Shown here: in pieces, positions 55,077-63,019 of the stretch
Numbering within the stretch: position 1 is the first letter of the stretch
Layout of the letters: every line of letters starts with the position of its first letter
Source of the DNA: Terriglobus saanensis SP1PR4
GTDB taxonomy: Bacteria; Acidobacteriota; Terriglobia; Terriglobales; Acidobacteriaceae
Assembly (NCBI RefSeq): GCF_000179915.2
Contig: NC_014963.1
Span: 3,472,001 to 3,536,000 of the forward strand
Length of the DNA stretch: 64,000 bases
Direction of reading: 5' to 3'
The notes under the pieces: model-generated
Told to the model about the DNA's origin: nothing
Seen by the model: the letters and a program-made list of their open reading frames with translations, nothing else
Database searches by the model: none
Translations under genes and position numbers: made by a program

Positions 55077-56621
55077 GTGAAGCGACACAGGTTAATGAAA
55101 AAGTTCAAGCTGCTTGGAGTGGTTCTGATTATCCTCTCTACAACCATCAGCACCACCACGCTGGCACAAATGGGCGCAACATTCGGGCCGCTTTCGCTTC
55201 GCGCAAAGGATCCGGGCCCCCGGCCGAATCCTGCAACGACGATTCCCAACCCCGTACCCGGGCTCAACGCGAATGAGATGGCGCTTTTTAATGAAAGCCT
55301 TCTGCGCGTCTCCGAATTGGAAGGAACATGCGACACCTGCGTTCAACAGCCACAGGGGGTTGCTCCCATCGATCCCGATCCCAAAAACCCATTTTCGCCC
55401 TTAAAGCTGATCAACTCGGCGGGCATGGGGCCGGTGTTTAATGCAGACCAGTGCTTCACGTGCCACTTCCAGCCAACCATCGGTGGCAGCGCTACCCGGA
55501 GCAATGCTGCGCATATCGTTGCTCACAGAATGGGCGCAACAAACGTTGTACCGAGCTTTGAAGAACCAAATGGCGCATTCCGTGAGGTCCGTTTCAAATT
55601 CAACCGAGACGGAAGCCGTGACGGTGGTGTGCATAGCCTCTTTACACTTCAAGGACGTTCCGACGCACCCGCCTGCCGTCTGGAGCAGCCCGACTTCGAG
55701 AAAGAAGTTCAGAAGCGAAATACCGCATTTCGCATTCCGCTCCAGCTCTTTGGCCTGGGTCTGATTGAAGCGATTCAGGACTCCGCCATTCGAGCGAATA
55801 TGAATGCCGACCGGGAGATGAAGCACGCTCTTGGCATCGAAGGTCACCCAAACATCGTTCCCAACAACGGCACCATCAGCCGTTTCGGATGGAAGGCGCA
55901 AAACGCTTCCCTTACCTTATTTGCCGGTGAGGCATACAACGTGGAGATGGGAATCAGCAATGACCTGTTCCCTGCCAGCCGCAACGAAAATACCGATTGC
56001 AACCTATCTTATGCACCCTTCGACGTCCCGCGAACCGACGATGTGTCTTACTTCAACCCTCTTAAAATTATGCCTGCCTGGCTGATGTTCACGGAATTCA
56101 TGCGCTTCGTCGATGCGCCACAGCCCGCGCCGCTGTCTTCGAGTGCGAATCGAGGCAAACATCTTTTCAATGAGGTCGGTTGCGCCATGTGTCACACTCC
56201 GTCGTTCAAAACTCCAGGAATGGCAAACCCAATCAGCCCGTCGGATGAAATCGGCGCCAAAACGGTCGCGCTGCGCGGACAAACCGTAAATCTCTATTCC
56301 GACTTGCTCGTACATCATATGGGAGCAACTTTGGCGGACAACGTCGTGCAGGGCAACGCCGGGCCAGATGAATTCCGCACAACACCTCTCTGGGGCCTCG
56401 GGCAACGCTTGTTCTTCCTGCACGATGGGCGCACACAAGACCTGATGACCGCAATCCAGGATCACTTCTCCTTTCCGGGGTTCGATGGCGGTGACAATCC
56501 TTCGAAGGACCGCGACTCCCAAAAGTATGGATGGTCAGAAGCTAACGAGACAGTCAAACGCTTCAACCGACTCCCAGAAACTGACAAGCAAGCCATCCTC
56601 AATTTTTTGCGATCCCTTTAG
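55077..56621 (+). CDS. Di-haem oxidoreductase (DUF1111, putative peroxidase)
   Basis: A 514-aa exported c-type cytochrome of the DHOR family. The GTG at 55077 has AGGGG upstream; ATG 55095 is an alternative. A signal peptide (FKLLGVVLIILSTTIS) is followed by two haem sites, CFTCH and CAMCH. Other hallmarks are TPLWGLGQRLFFLHDGRTQDL near the end and GLGLIEAI in the middle. Family members resemble bacterial peroxidases. A further CDTC lacks the haem His. It is followed after 25 bases by a small secreted protein, probably in one transcript. Confidence 0.9.
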   Translation: MKRHRLMKKFKLLGVVLIILSTTISTTTLAQMGATFGPLSLRAKDPGPRPNPATTIPNPVPGLNANEMALFNESLLRVSELEGTCDTCVQQPQGVAPIDPDPKNPFSPLKLINSAGMGPVFNADQCFTCHFQPTIGGSATRSNAAHIVAHRMGATNVVPSFEEPNGAFREVRFKFNRDGSRDGGVHSLFTLQGRSDAPACRLEQPDFEKEVQKRNTAFRIPLQLFGLGLIEAIQDSAIRANMNADREMKHALGIEGHPNIVPNNGTISRFGWKAQNASLTLFAGEAYNVEMGISNDLFPASRNENTDCNLSYAPFDVPRTDDVSYFNPLKIMPAWLMFTEFMRFVDAPQPAPLSSSANRGKHLFNEVGCAMCHTPSFKTPGMANPISPSDEIGAKTVALRGQTVNLYSDLLVHHMGATLADNVVQGNAGPDEFRTTPLWGLGQRLFFLHDGRTQDLMTAIQDHFSFPGFDGGDNPSKDRDSQKYGWSEANETVKRFNRLPETDKQAILNFLRSL

Positions 56622-56646
56622 TTGAATTACGAATCCAGGAGCAGAT

Positions 56647-57177
56647 ATGAGAAAGCTTCGATCTACCTTCATCGCGGTGTTGTTTCTATCTCCAGGGATG
56701 CTGCGTGCAGCGGACCCGTTTCTAGGCAAGTGGAACCTTGACATCAAGAGATCAAAATATCCGGCGCCATACTGTCCAGCACGGATGACCATCGAAATGA
56801 CCTCAGCTCCAAACGGCGTTCACTATCATTCCGAGACTCATCTAGCGAACGGGGCTTCCTTCAGTGCAGACTACGTCGCCCACTACGATGACCATCCAAC
56901 GATGGTTGCGGGTGCGAAGGGAGTTCTCTTGCCTGTCTCCCTTCACAGAGAGAGTTCGAATGTCGTGATTGCGAGATACGTGAGCGGCTTGGAAACCAGG
57001 GCGACAAGCCGCAGGATCGTCTCCGCCGACGGGAATACCATGACCGTAACAACGACTTCGCGGGACGGATCCGGCAACGAATTCACCAACGTAGGCGTGT
57101 ATAAGAAGGCAAACTCCTCGAGCACAGGCGAATTCGATCTGTCGAGGACCAAAACCGACCGTCTTGTTCCCAAGTAA
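56647..57177 (+). CDS. Small secreted protein of unknown function
   Basis: 176 aa with a signal peptide (LRSTFIAVLFLSPGMLRAA). The mature part starts DPFLGKWNLDIKRSKY and is a beta-rich, lipocalin-like sequence ending in GVYKKANSSSTGEFDLSR. Proteins with this opening (GxWxLDxxxSK) are common and uncharacterised in acidobacteria. It sits 25 bases after the di-haem oxidoreductase gene. Confidence 0.75.
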   Translation: MRKLRSTFIAVLFLSPGMLRAADPFLGKWNLDIKRSKYPAPYCPARMTIEMTSAPNGVHYHSETHLANGASFSADYVAHYDDHPTMVAGAKGVLLPVSLHRESSNVVIARYVSGLETRATSRRIVSADGNTMTVTTTSRDGSGNEFTNVGVYKKANSSSTGEFDLSRTKTDRLVPK

Positions 57178-57345
57178 CCAATATCTTGCCCTGTGACAAG
57201 CAGATAGAGCCGAACGCAGCGCGGTCTGCCCAGGCTGCAGCTTGCTGCTGTCTACAAGGCCCACGAGGCTGTGGTGCATGGCTCGTTTGCTGCCCCGCGC
57301 CTCCTTAGGCCTGGAAGTCCGAATCAAGTCACGAGAAGCCAGGCT

Positions 57346-58050
57346 TTATTGAGAGAACAGCATGTCGAAGAGCTTTCCGGCGATCTTCCGCACTGCACTC
57401 GAGTCCACGGTGTTTGGATCGAATTTGCACTCCAACTGCAATGCGGTCAGCATGGAAAAGCCCGTATGGACCGCAAGTGTGCGGCTAATAGCTTCTTTAC
57501 TCTTTGAAGCGGGGCCGAGCAGAGCCGAATAGGATTCCTCTTCGTTCACGGGAAGAATACTCTCGTAGACTTTTCGGAAATGCTCCTTGGAGTCTGGATT
57601 ACGCACGGAGTAAAGCCTAAATTCCAGCAGAAGAAAGCCCCAGGTATCGTCCGCCGCAAAGTCGAGAAAGTATTTTCGGAAAGCGTCGAGGTTCCCCTCG
57701 ATGGTTGATGAGTGCTCCATGAATTTCCTCATGATTGCTCTGCGTCGCAAGGCGTGGTCCTGTACGAGCGCAAGGAAGACATCCTCTTTGCTCTTGAAGT
57801 GCGCATAAATTGCGCCCTTGGTGCGTCCGGCAAGTCGGGCAATCTCCCCGAGCTCAGCTCTCTCGTATCCATCACGCACGAAGATGCGTTCTGCTGCACG
57901 AAGCAAAAGCTCCCGAGTCTCTTGGGTTTTCATCTCATGTTTCGTGAGCTTGCCCGTGTCTTCGTTTTTCTTCACACTGTCGGGCAAAGCGCGGTACTGA
58001 ATCTGCGAGTTGAAACTGACGTCTGGAGAGGAATGTCTGGCGGTTCGCAT
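57346..58050 (-). CDS. TetR-family regulator
   Basis: About 234 aa. The DNA-binding part is TRELLLRAAERIFVRDG followed by LGEIARLAGRTKGAIYAHFKSKEDVFLALV in outline. The effector domain is helical and typical (TetR_C). Start choice is uncertain: ATG 58050 has AAAGGA close by; ATG 57933 gives the usual N-terminus but no ribosome site; the frame is open to 58227. It is the only regulator next to the genes bearing the TACGTACYGGTAGGTA operators and is the natural candidate to bind them. Confidence 0.85.
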   Translation of the reverse strand: MRTARHSSPDVSFNSQIQYRALPDSVKKNEDTGKLTKHEMKTQETRELLLRAAERIFVRDGYERAELGEIARLAGRTKGAIYAHFKSKEDVFLALVQDHALRRRAIMRKFMEHSSTIEGNLDAFRKYFLDFAADDTWGFLLLEFRLYSVRNPDSKEHFRKVYESILPVNEEESYSALLGPASKSKEAISRTLAVHTGFSMLTALQLECKFDPNTVDSSAVRKIAGKLFDMLFSQ

Positions 58051-58096
58051 GGTTCCTTTATTGTGCTCCTTCGGGGCAAGACGGATAGACAGAAAA

Positions 58097-59122
58097 CTAC
58101 AGAACAGCAGGAGGGGTGTTTCGGTTTGCCGAGACACCCCTGTTGAATTCCTTAAGATCATTTGCGTAGAGCTTGGCCAGTCTTTTGGCGACGCCGTCCG
58201 CGATGGTGAGGCTTTCCGATTCGCCACGCACCTTAGCTTTCAGTGGCTCCGTCTTGTTGAGGCGTCCCGACGCATCTGTGATGGTTGCGTTGAAGACCAT
58301 CTGCGTTGTCTTCGCGAAGAAACCGATCGGCCCCATGGAGGCGCGGGCCACCTGGTTGCCGGGCTTGAAGCTGACGACGGAAATAGCGATGGTGAATTGC
58401 GGACATACCGGCTGGGTGTTCGACTCTCCGGCACGGTAGACATGACTTACGCCTTGCACCTTCTGGAGGCGGTTGATGATGTGCTCATAGACGGCGGCAC
58501 GATATGCTGCCGGCACGTCGGCTTCAGTCCATGTAGGAGGTGAGACAAGCACTGCCCCCGTAAGCCCGCTCGCGTCCTGGCAGGAAATCGACGGCGTAGC
58601 CGGTGGGGCCATAGAAACCTGATCCTTCAGTGAAGGCACTGCCTGCGTAGAACTCCTCATCACGTGCGCAGCATCATCGCCCGGGAGGAAAAAAATGGCC
58701 CCGTGATACGCTCCCCGAACATCATGGAACTCCACCGTAAGCTCGTTCACCTTGTGGTGCATGACCGTGGCCGCGGCAAGACCTCCGCCGTTCGGAATCA
58801 CCATGCGCACGATACGTCCCGTCGTGCCCCAGAGTTCGACACGTTCGGTTCCGTTGCTGATCGCAGCGATCTCGGCCCAAGGGATGTCGTATCGTCCCGA
58901 CTTCCCGTTGAAGGTTATGCCGCGATTGTTCACTGTCATTGATCCTTTAGATTTCGGCTTCAACTCGGGCAAGCCATACGCATGCTGAACGTTCGCGGCG
59001 GTCCAGGAGGGGATGGAGACCTGTGCGGATGTGTACGCGAGTTCGGCTGTCTGCGTGCTCTGTGCGATGCCCATAGTCGTTGTGACAGAAAGGAGGAGTG
59101 CGGCTAGTCGGCTTATATACAT
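58097..59122 (-). CDS. Secreted protein of unknown function
   Basis: 341 aa with a signal peptide (ISRLAALLLSVTTTMGIAQ). Residues about 55-150 form a beta-rich domain (GSMTVNNRGITFNGKSGRYD, then IPWAEIAAISNGTERVELW). Residues about 200-330 resemble the DUF4410 type, predicted lipoprotein-like domains that combine a paralogue-typical YEHIINRLQKVQGVSHVYRAGE and a C-terminal VAKRLAKLYANDLKEF. GAGGTG precedes the ATG. An operator copy lies 16 bases upstream, so it should be repressed by the same regulator as the next two genes. Confidence 0.7.
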   Translation of the reverse strand: MYISRLAALLLSVTTTMGIAQSTQTAELAYTSAQVSIPSWTAANVQHAYGLPELKPKSKGSMTVNNRGITFNGKSGRYDIPWAEIAAISNGTERVELWGTTGRIVRMVIPNGGGLAAATVMHHKVNELTVEFHDVRGAYHGAIFFLPGDDAAHVMRSSTQAVPSLKDQVSMAPPATPSISCQDASGLTGAVLVSPPTWTEADVPAAYRAAVYEHIINRLQKVQGVSHVYRAGESNTQPVCPQFTIAISVVSFKPGNQVARASMGPIGFFAKTTQMVFNATITDASGRLNKTEPLKAKVRGESESLTIADGVAKRLAKLYANDLKEFNRGVSANRNTPPAVL

Positions 59123-59136
59123 AATACACCTCGTTG

Positions 59137-59155
59137 ATACGTACTGGTAGGTACT
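59137..59155. promoter_or_regulatory. Operator copy A, upstream of the secreted protein gene
   Basis: ATACGTACTGGTAGGTACT, 16 bases before the start codon at 59122. It shares 15 of the 16 core positions (TACGTACYGGTAGGTA) with copy C and the right 13 with copy B. The near-palindromic centre is TACYGGTA. Confidence 0.65.
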
Positions 59156-59250
59156 GCAATTGGCGGTTTGTTCCGATCAAAAAGGACTTTCTGGTCAGGC
59201 TTCTTCAGGAGAGATCGCGACGGTGGCGTTACTTCAGGGCTCAGGACGGG

Positions 59251-59862
59251 TCAAAAGCTGAAAACGACGCCCGCTGTTGGTACTAGAGTCTGGGCGTATT
59301 TATCCAACTTTGGAGCGCCAGATCCAAAGTCGGGTGCCTTGTACAGGTAGTTCTTGCCCTGCAGGCGAAGCGCCAGGTGCCTGCTGAATGGGACGTCGAC
59401 TCCGCCGCCGAAGGCGATCACTGAAGCCATCTGCGACTCAAAGGACGTCGCATTGGGTTGGACAAAGAACATCTCTCCGCCGCCGACGTACAGGAATGAA
59501 TTGAACCGTTTTGTCAGCGGGTTTGGCAGATTGATGACAGCGCCGCCCGTCAAGGTATGAACATCGGACTTGAGGCGAAAGGTGCTTGTCGTGGTCAGGA
59601 ACTTCTGGGAGTTGCGAAAGTAATCGTAGTCTGCCTCAACGCCGATCCAGTGATTGAAGTTGAAGCGATAGCTGCCTTCAGCCAAACCGGCAGATGTTGG
59701 ATCGTAAGTCAACCCGTCGTGGGTGATCTTGCGCGTGATGCTGCCGCCCACGCTGACGGCCATTTGCTGACGCGCGAGCCGCTCGGCGGCGTACGTGGCC
59801 TGGGCTTGCACGGCAGAGCAGGAAAGAGTCAAAGCGACAAAAGCGAAAAGTTTGTTGAGCAT
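59251..59862 (-). CDS. Outer membrane beta-barrel protein
   Basis: 203 aa. The start at 59862 has GGAG 8 bases upstream. The signal peptide (LNKLFAFVALTLSCSAVQA) is followed by alternating barrel strands (MAVSVGGSITRKI, YRFNFNHWIGVEADYDYF, FNSFLYVGGGEMFF, LALRLQGKNYLY) and a terminal Phe (TAGVVFSF), typical of small OmpA/OmpW-like barrels in acidobacteria. An operator copy lies 66 bases upstream. Confidence 0.83.
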   Translation of the reverse strand: MLNKLFAFVALTLSCSAVQAQATYAAERLARQQMAVSVGGSITRKITHDGLTYDPTSAGLAEGSYRFNFNHWIGVEADYDYFRNSQKFLTTTSTFRLKSDVHTLTGGAVINLPNPLTKRFNSFLYVGGGEMFFVQPNATSFESQMASVIAFGGGVDVPFSRHLALRLQGKNYLYKAPDFGSGAPKLDKYAQTLVPTAGVVFSF

Positions 59863-59927
59863 GTAGGATCTCCGTGTTTCCAATTGAGAGTTTGGGTTGC
59901 AAATGCACCAGTCGACTCCAATATAAA

Positions 59928-59945
59928 GTCGTACTGGTAGGTATT
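59928..59945. promoter_or_regulatory. Operator copy B, upstream of the outer membrane protein gene
   Basis: GTCGTACTGGTAGGTATT. Same core as copies A and C except for one changed base on the left. It lies 66 bases upstream of the start at 59862. Confidence 0.6.
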
Positions 59946-59988
59946 AGGTGTACCGATCCAATGATTGGATTCAAAATTCGGCAGATTT

Positions 59989-61686
59989 TTAGCTTCGGAG
60001 CTTCAAGTGCAAGGCACTTTCTTTGGATGACGGCGGCAAATTCCCAAGGAATTGGTGAATCAGAGAAATCGCTATGCTGCCTTCGCCAACTGCACTGGCT
60101 ACACGTTTTACCGAACCATGGCGCACGTCTCCGGCACAGAAAAAGCCAGGAAGGCTGGTTTCAAGGTGGAATGGTTGCGCGCCATCCGTGCAGTGGCCGG
60201 CTTCCGTCAAGTCACGCCTGGTCAGGACAAATCCATCCTCGTCCCGTTCTATGGAGGTCGGCAACCAGTCCGTCTTCGCCTCGGCGCCGATCATGACGTA
60301 CATGGCATCGACGCGGCGCTCCACTTCGTCGGCGGTCACGCTATTGCGTGTCCAGACAGAGTGCAAGCGAGCGCCGCCTGACACGGCATAGACAATTGTG
60401 TCGCACTCAATAGCAATGTTTCCTCTGCTGACGATCTGTCGTACGAGGTATTCCGACATGCTTGCTTCCAACCGCGAGCCACGCACTACCAGGGTCACAC
60501 TCTTTGCATACCGGGAGACGTACAGCGCGGCTTGACCGGCGGAGTTGCCTCCACCGACGATGAAGACCGTCTTTCCCGTTACTTGCGGTGGCTCAATCGA
60601 ACCGCTCCCGTAGTAGCATCCTCGACCCACTAGACGGTCCAGCCCTTCAGCTTCTAACCGGCGCCACTCTACTCCCGTTGTCAGCAACACAGAGCGCGCT
60701 TGAATGGAATCTTCACCATCAAGACCAATGCAAAAAGGAGCATTGTCTTCTTTACGTATTTGCTTCACCTTCCGGGTAAGGACGATCTCCGCGCCAAAGC
60801 GCCGTGCCTGCTTGTGAGCCCGCTCACTCAGATCATCACCGGAGATCCCGCTGGAAAAGCCCAGATAGTTCTCGATGCGCGAGGACGTTCCCGCCTGGCC
60901 GCCTATGGCGTGCCGTTCGATCAGCGCGACAGATAGTCCTTCCGACCCGCCGTACACCGCGGCCGCTAAGCCCGCCGGGCCACCACCGATCACCACCAGG
61001 TCGTAAATAGGCTCGGCGGGCGCTGTCCGTATTGCAAGCGCCTTCGCGAGTTCTCGCGGAGAGGCCGTGCAAGGCATCCACTTGTCTCCATCCACGACGA
61101 CGCAAGGGTTGAGGTAGCTTGCAGGGATGCAGGGCGGGACCGCGTCCGGATGTCTGTTACGGTCCACCCATGCATAAGGGATACGGTTCAATTTCAGAAA
61201 GGTTCGAAGCTCAGCCAGATCGGTGATGAGGCCTGCGCCAACAAGCACAACGCGCGCCGATGGCAGATCCCTCGCGTATTGCTCACTGGTGAGGAGCCGT
61301 TCCTTCAACGTCCTAAGGATCGTGACGCCACATTGCGATGGGCCTTGTACTAGCGCCTGTAGCAGTTGCGAAGAGAACTGGGCCACGCGGCTGGGTCCAA
61401 CCGCCCGAATAGAGGAAAGCGAGGGTATCTGAAATAAAGCACCCGCTTCGCCAAAGAATTCTCCAGGACCAAACCGCGCGACGCGCACCTTCTGACCGAG
61501 CACTTCCTTCGTCAGTTCGAGTTCGCCCTCCAAGACGACAAAGAACTCCAAGGTCTCACCTTCGCGGACCAGCCACTCGCAGCCATCCAGAATCACGTCC
61601 GCCGCGCCTTCGGCCAGTTCGCTAAGGCTATCCTCATCCAGCTCGGCGAAGAGGCTTAAGCTCTTCAGAACGTTCGTGTGAATCAT
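59989..61686 (-). CDS. Cyclic-nucleotide-binding / thioredoxin-like / thioredoxin-reductase fusion
   Basis: A 565-aa cytoplasmic three-domain flavoprotein. Residues 1-125 are a cNMP-binding fold (EGETLEFFVVLEGELELT, FGPGEFFGEAGAL). Residues about 145-215 are thioredoxin/glutaredoxin-like but have no CxxC. Residues 228-565 are a thioredoxin reductase with FAD site GGGPAG (234-239) and NADPH site GGGNSAG (378-384), ending in the family motif FFCAGDVRHGSVKRVASAVGEG. The redox CxxC is replaced by C357-YYG. It therefore cannot work like normal TrxR; ferredoxin- or flavin-linked signalling is possible. AGGAGG lies 8 bases before the ATG. Confidence 0.88.
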   Translation of the reverse strand: MIHTNVLKSLSLFAELDEDSLSELAEGAADVILDGCEWLVREGETLEFFVVLEGELELTKEVLGQKVRVARFGPGEFFGEAGALFQIPSLSSIRAVGPSRVAQFSSQLLQALVQGPSQCGVTILRTLKERLLTSEQYARDLPSARVVLVGAGLITDLAELRTFLKLNRIPYAWVDRNRHPDAVPPCIPASYLNPCVVVDGDKWMPCTASPRELAKALAIRTAPAEPIYDLVVIGGGPAGLAAAVYGGSEGLSVALIERHAIGGQAGTSSRIENYLGFSSGISGDDLSERAHKQARRFGAEIVLTRKVKQIRKEDNAPFCIGLDGEDSIQARSVLLTTGVEWRRLEAEGLDRLVGRGCYYGSGSIEPPQVTGKTVFIVGGGNSAGQAALYVSRYAKSVTLVVRGSRLEASMSEYLVRQIVSRGNIAIECDTIVYAVSGGARLHSVWTRNSVTADEVERRVDAMYVMIGAEAKTDWLPTSIERDEDGFVLTRRDLTEAGHCTDGAQPFHLETSLPGFFCAGDVRHGSVKRVASAVGEGSIAISLIHQFLGNLPPSSKESALHLKLRS

Positions 61687-61711
61687 GGGTGTATCCTCCT
61701 CTTATTAATAT

Positions 61712-61735
61712 ATACCTACCGGTACGTACTATACT
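61712..61735. promoter_or_regulatory. Operator copy C, upstream of the fusion reductase gene
   Basis: TATACCTACCGGTACGTACT on the plus strand, that is TACGTACCGGTAGGTA read towards the gene. It is a 16-bp palindrome with one symmetric mismatch, 26 bases before the start at 61686. Probable target of the TetR at 57346. Confidence 0.65.
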
Positions 61736-61770
61736 AAGCCATGTCCATCCTCCACAGGAGGTGCTCCGAC

Positions 61771-62014
61771 ATGACGAAGTGGCTTGATCAGCTAGAAGAG
61801 CGCGCAGTAGAGTTGCTTGTTTGACGAGGGCCGAGCTACGTTCGAAGCATTAGACGTCGAGGTCGATAATGCGGGAATAATGAAGATGGCTACTCGCGGA
61901 GACGGATGACGATCTATCCGATAGTCAGATCGTTATCCCTTTGATGGGGCACCTACACTCATCGCGAAACTGGCCGGACGACTAACCGATGGGAGCCGGA
62001 ACATAAATCTTTGA
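61771..62014 (+). pseudogene. Decayed short-chain dehydrogenase
   Basis: An ATG with a strong AGGAGGTG ribosome site opens a 17-codon frame (MTKWLDQLEERAVELLV). Further pieces in shifting frames match the middle of a classical SDR in the right order: LFDEGRATFEALDV, VDNAGIMKMATRGD (the NNAG motif), DDLSDSQIVIPLMG and LIAKLAGRLTDGSRNINL. At least two frameshifts and a 3' truncation are present. It fills the region between the fusion reductase and the GT2 gene. Confidence 0.65.
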
Positions 62015-62036
62015 CCACGTGGACAGTGCAACGAAT

Positions 62037-62885
62037 TCACTTCTTGATCGAATGGACAATCTCTTGAAACTTCATATCTAGATCTTTTACAGGTCGTCTA
62101 TAGACGCCGGTAAAAGCATTCCAACGGATGAAGGCTATATCTTCCAGCATCTTAATTCCATCCTTCAAATAGCTGATTCGAGATCGTTCATCGTGGCCCC
62201 AAGTTACTGGCACCTCGCGAATGGAGTATCCGCGCTTGATTGCGATGAACAATATTTCTGGATCGAAGCCCCAGCGTTCAATGCATTGCAGTTGAAAGAT
62301 AGTCTGGGCTACTTTGCGTTTGAAGGCTTTGAATCCGCACTGGGTGTCAGCAAAGGGTAGTCCGACAATCAATCGGGTAATCGCATTAAAACAGCGTCCA
62401 AAAAACTGCCTGTACAGGGGCTGGTGAAGAGTCTGCCGCTTGCGATCCAGCCAGCGCGAGCCAATCGCGATATCGGCGCCCTCGTTGATCGTTGCAAAGA
62501 GCAGTTCCGCCTCTTCCATTGGCGAGGATAGATCGGCATCTGTAAACATCACGATGTCGCCAGAAGCATTCAGAATCCCGTTGCGTATGCTGTACCCTTT
62601 ACCACGATTGCCGAGGTTTTCTATCAGTCGCAGGATTGGATCACTCGCGGCGAATCCTTGCACGATCAACGCGGTATCGTCACGAGATCCATCGTTCACC
62701 ACAAGAACTTCAGCATTCCAGCCTTTTCCGTGAACGCACTTCAGCACATGCTCCAGAGTTTTTCCGATACGTGCGCCTTCGTTATAGGCAGGAATAACAA
62801 TGCTGTAGTCGGGGGACAATTTTGGATATTCGTCGTTTCCTCGTTTTGATGTCAAGGTATCTGATCTCATTTCTGGAGAAACCAC
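62037..62885 (-). CDS. Family 2 glycosyltransferase (dolichyl/polyprenyl-phosphate glucosyl- or mannosyltransferase-like)
   Basis: A 282-aa cytoplasmic-face GT2 enzyme. YSIVIPAYNEGARIG starts the GT-A fold, VVNDGSRDDT binds nucleotide, FTDADLSSPMEEAELL holds the metal-binding DxD and DTQCGFKAFKRKVA plus GYSIREVPVTWGHDERSRI are typical of the polyprenyl-phosphate glycosyltransferase group. A GTG start (62885) with AAGGG upstream is used; ATG 62870 is possible. The downstream membrane protein gene runs in the same direction and may use the lipid-linked sugar it makes. Confidence 0.9.
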   Translation of the reverse strand: MVSPEMRSDTLTSKRGNDEYPKLSPDYSIVIPAYNEGARIGKTLEHVLKCVHGKGWNAEVLVVNDGSRDDTALIVQGFAASDPILRLIENLGNRGKGYSIRNGILNASGDIVMFTDADLSSPMEEAELLFATINEGADIAIGSRWLDRKRQTLHQPLYRQFFGRCFNAITRLIVGLPFADTQCGFKAFKRKVAQTIFQLQCIERWGFDPEILFIAIKRGYSIREVPVTWGHDERSRISYLKDGIKMLEDIAFIRWNAFTGVYRRPVKDLDMKFQEIVHSIKK

Positions 62886-63019
62886 TACTGTACCCTTTGG
62901 GGATTTCGCGTAGACGCTTTCGTTAAATTGACCTTGCCGGTCTGTCCCAAGTTCTATCTCTCCGGACTAGACAAGACGTGCCGGCCGAAGAAAGATAATT
63001 TCACCTGAAGTTACTCCTT

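Noticed and set aside
55340-55352. CDTC in the di-haem oxidoreductase as a third haem site
   Set aside because: The histidine that must follow CxxC is replaced by Val, so covalent haem attachment is not expected.
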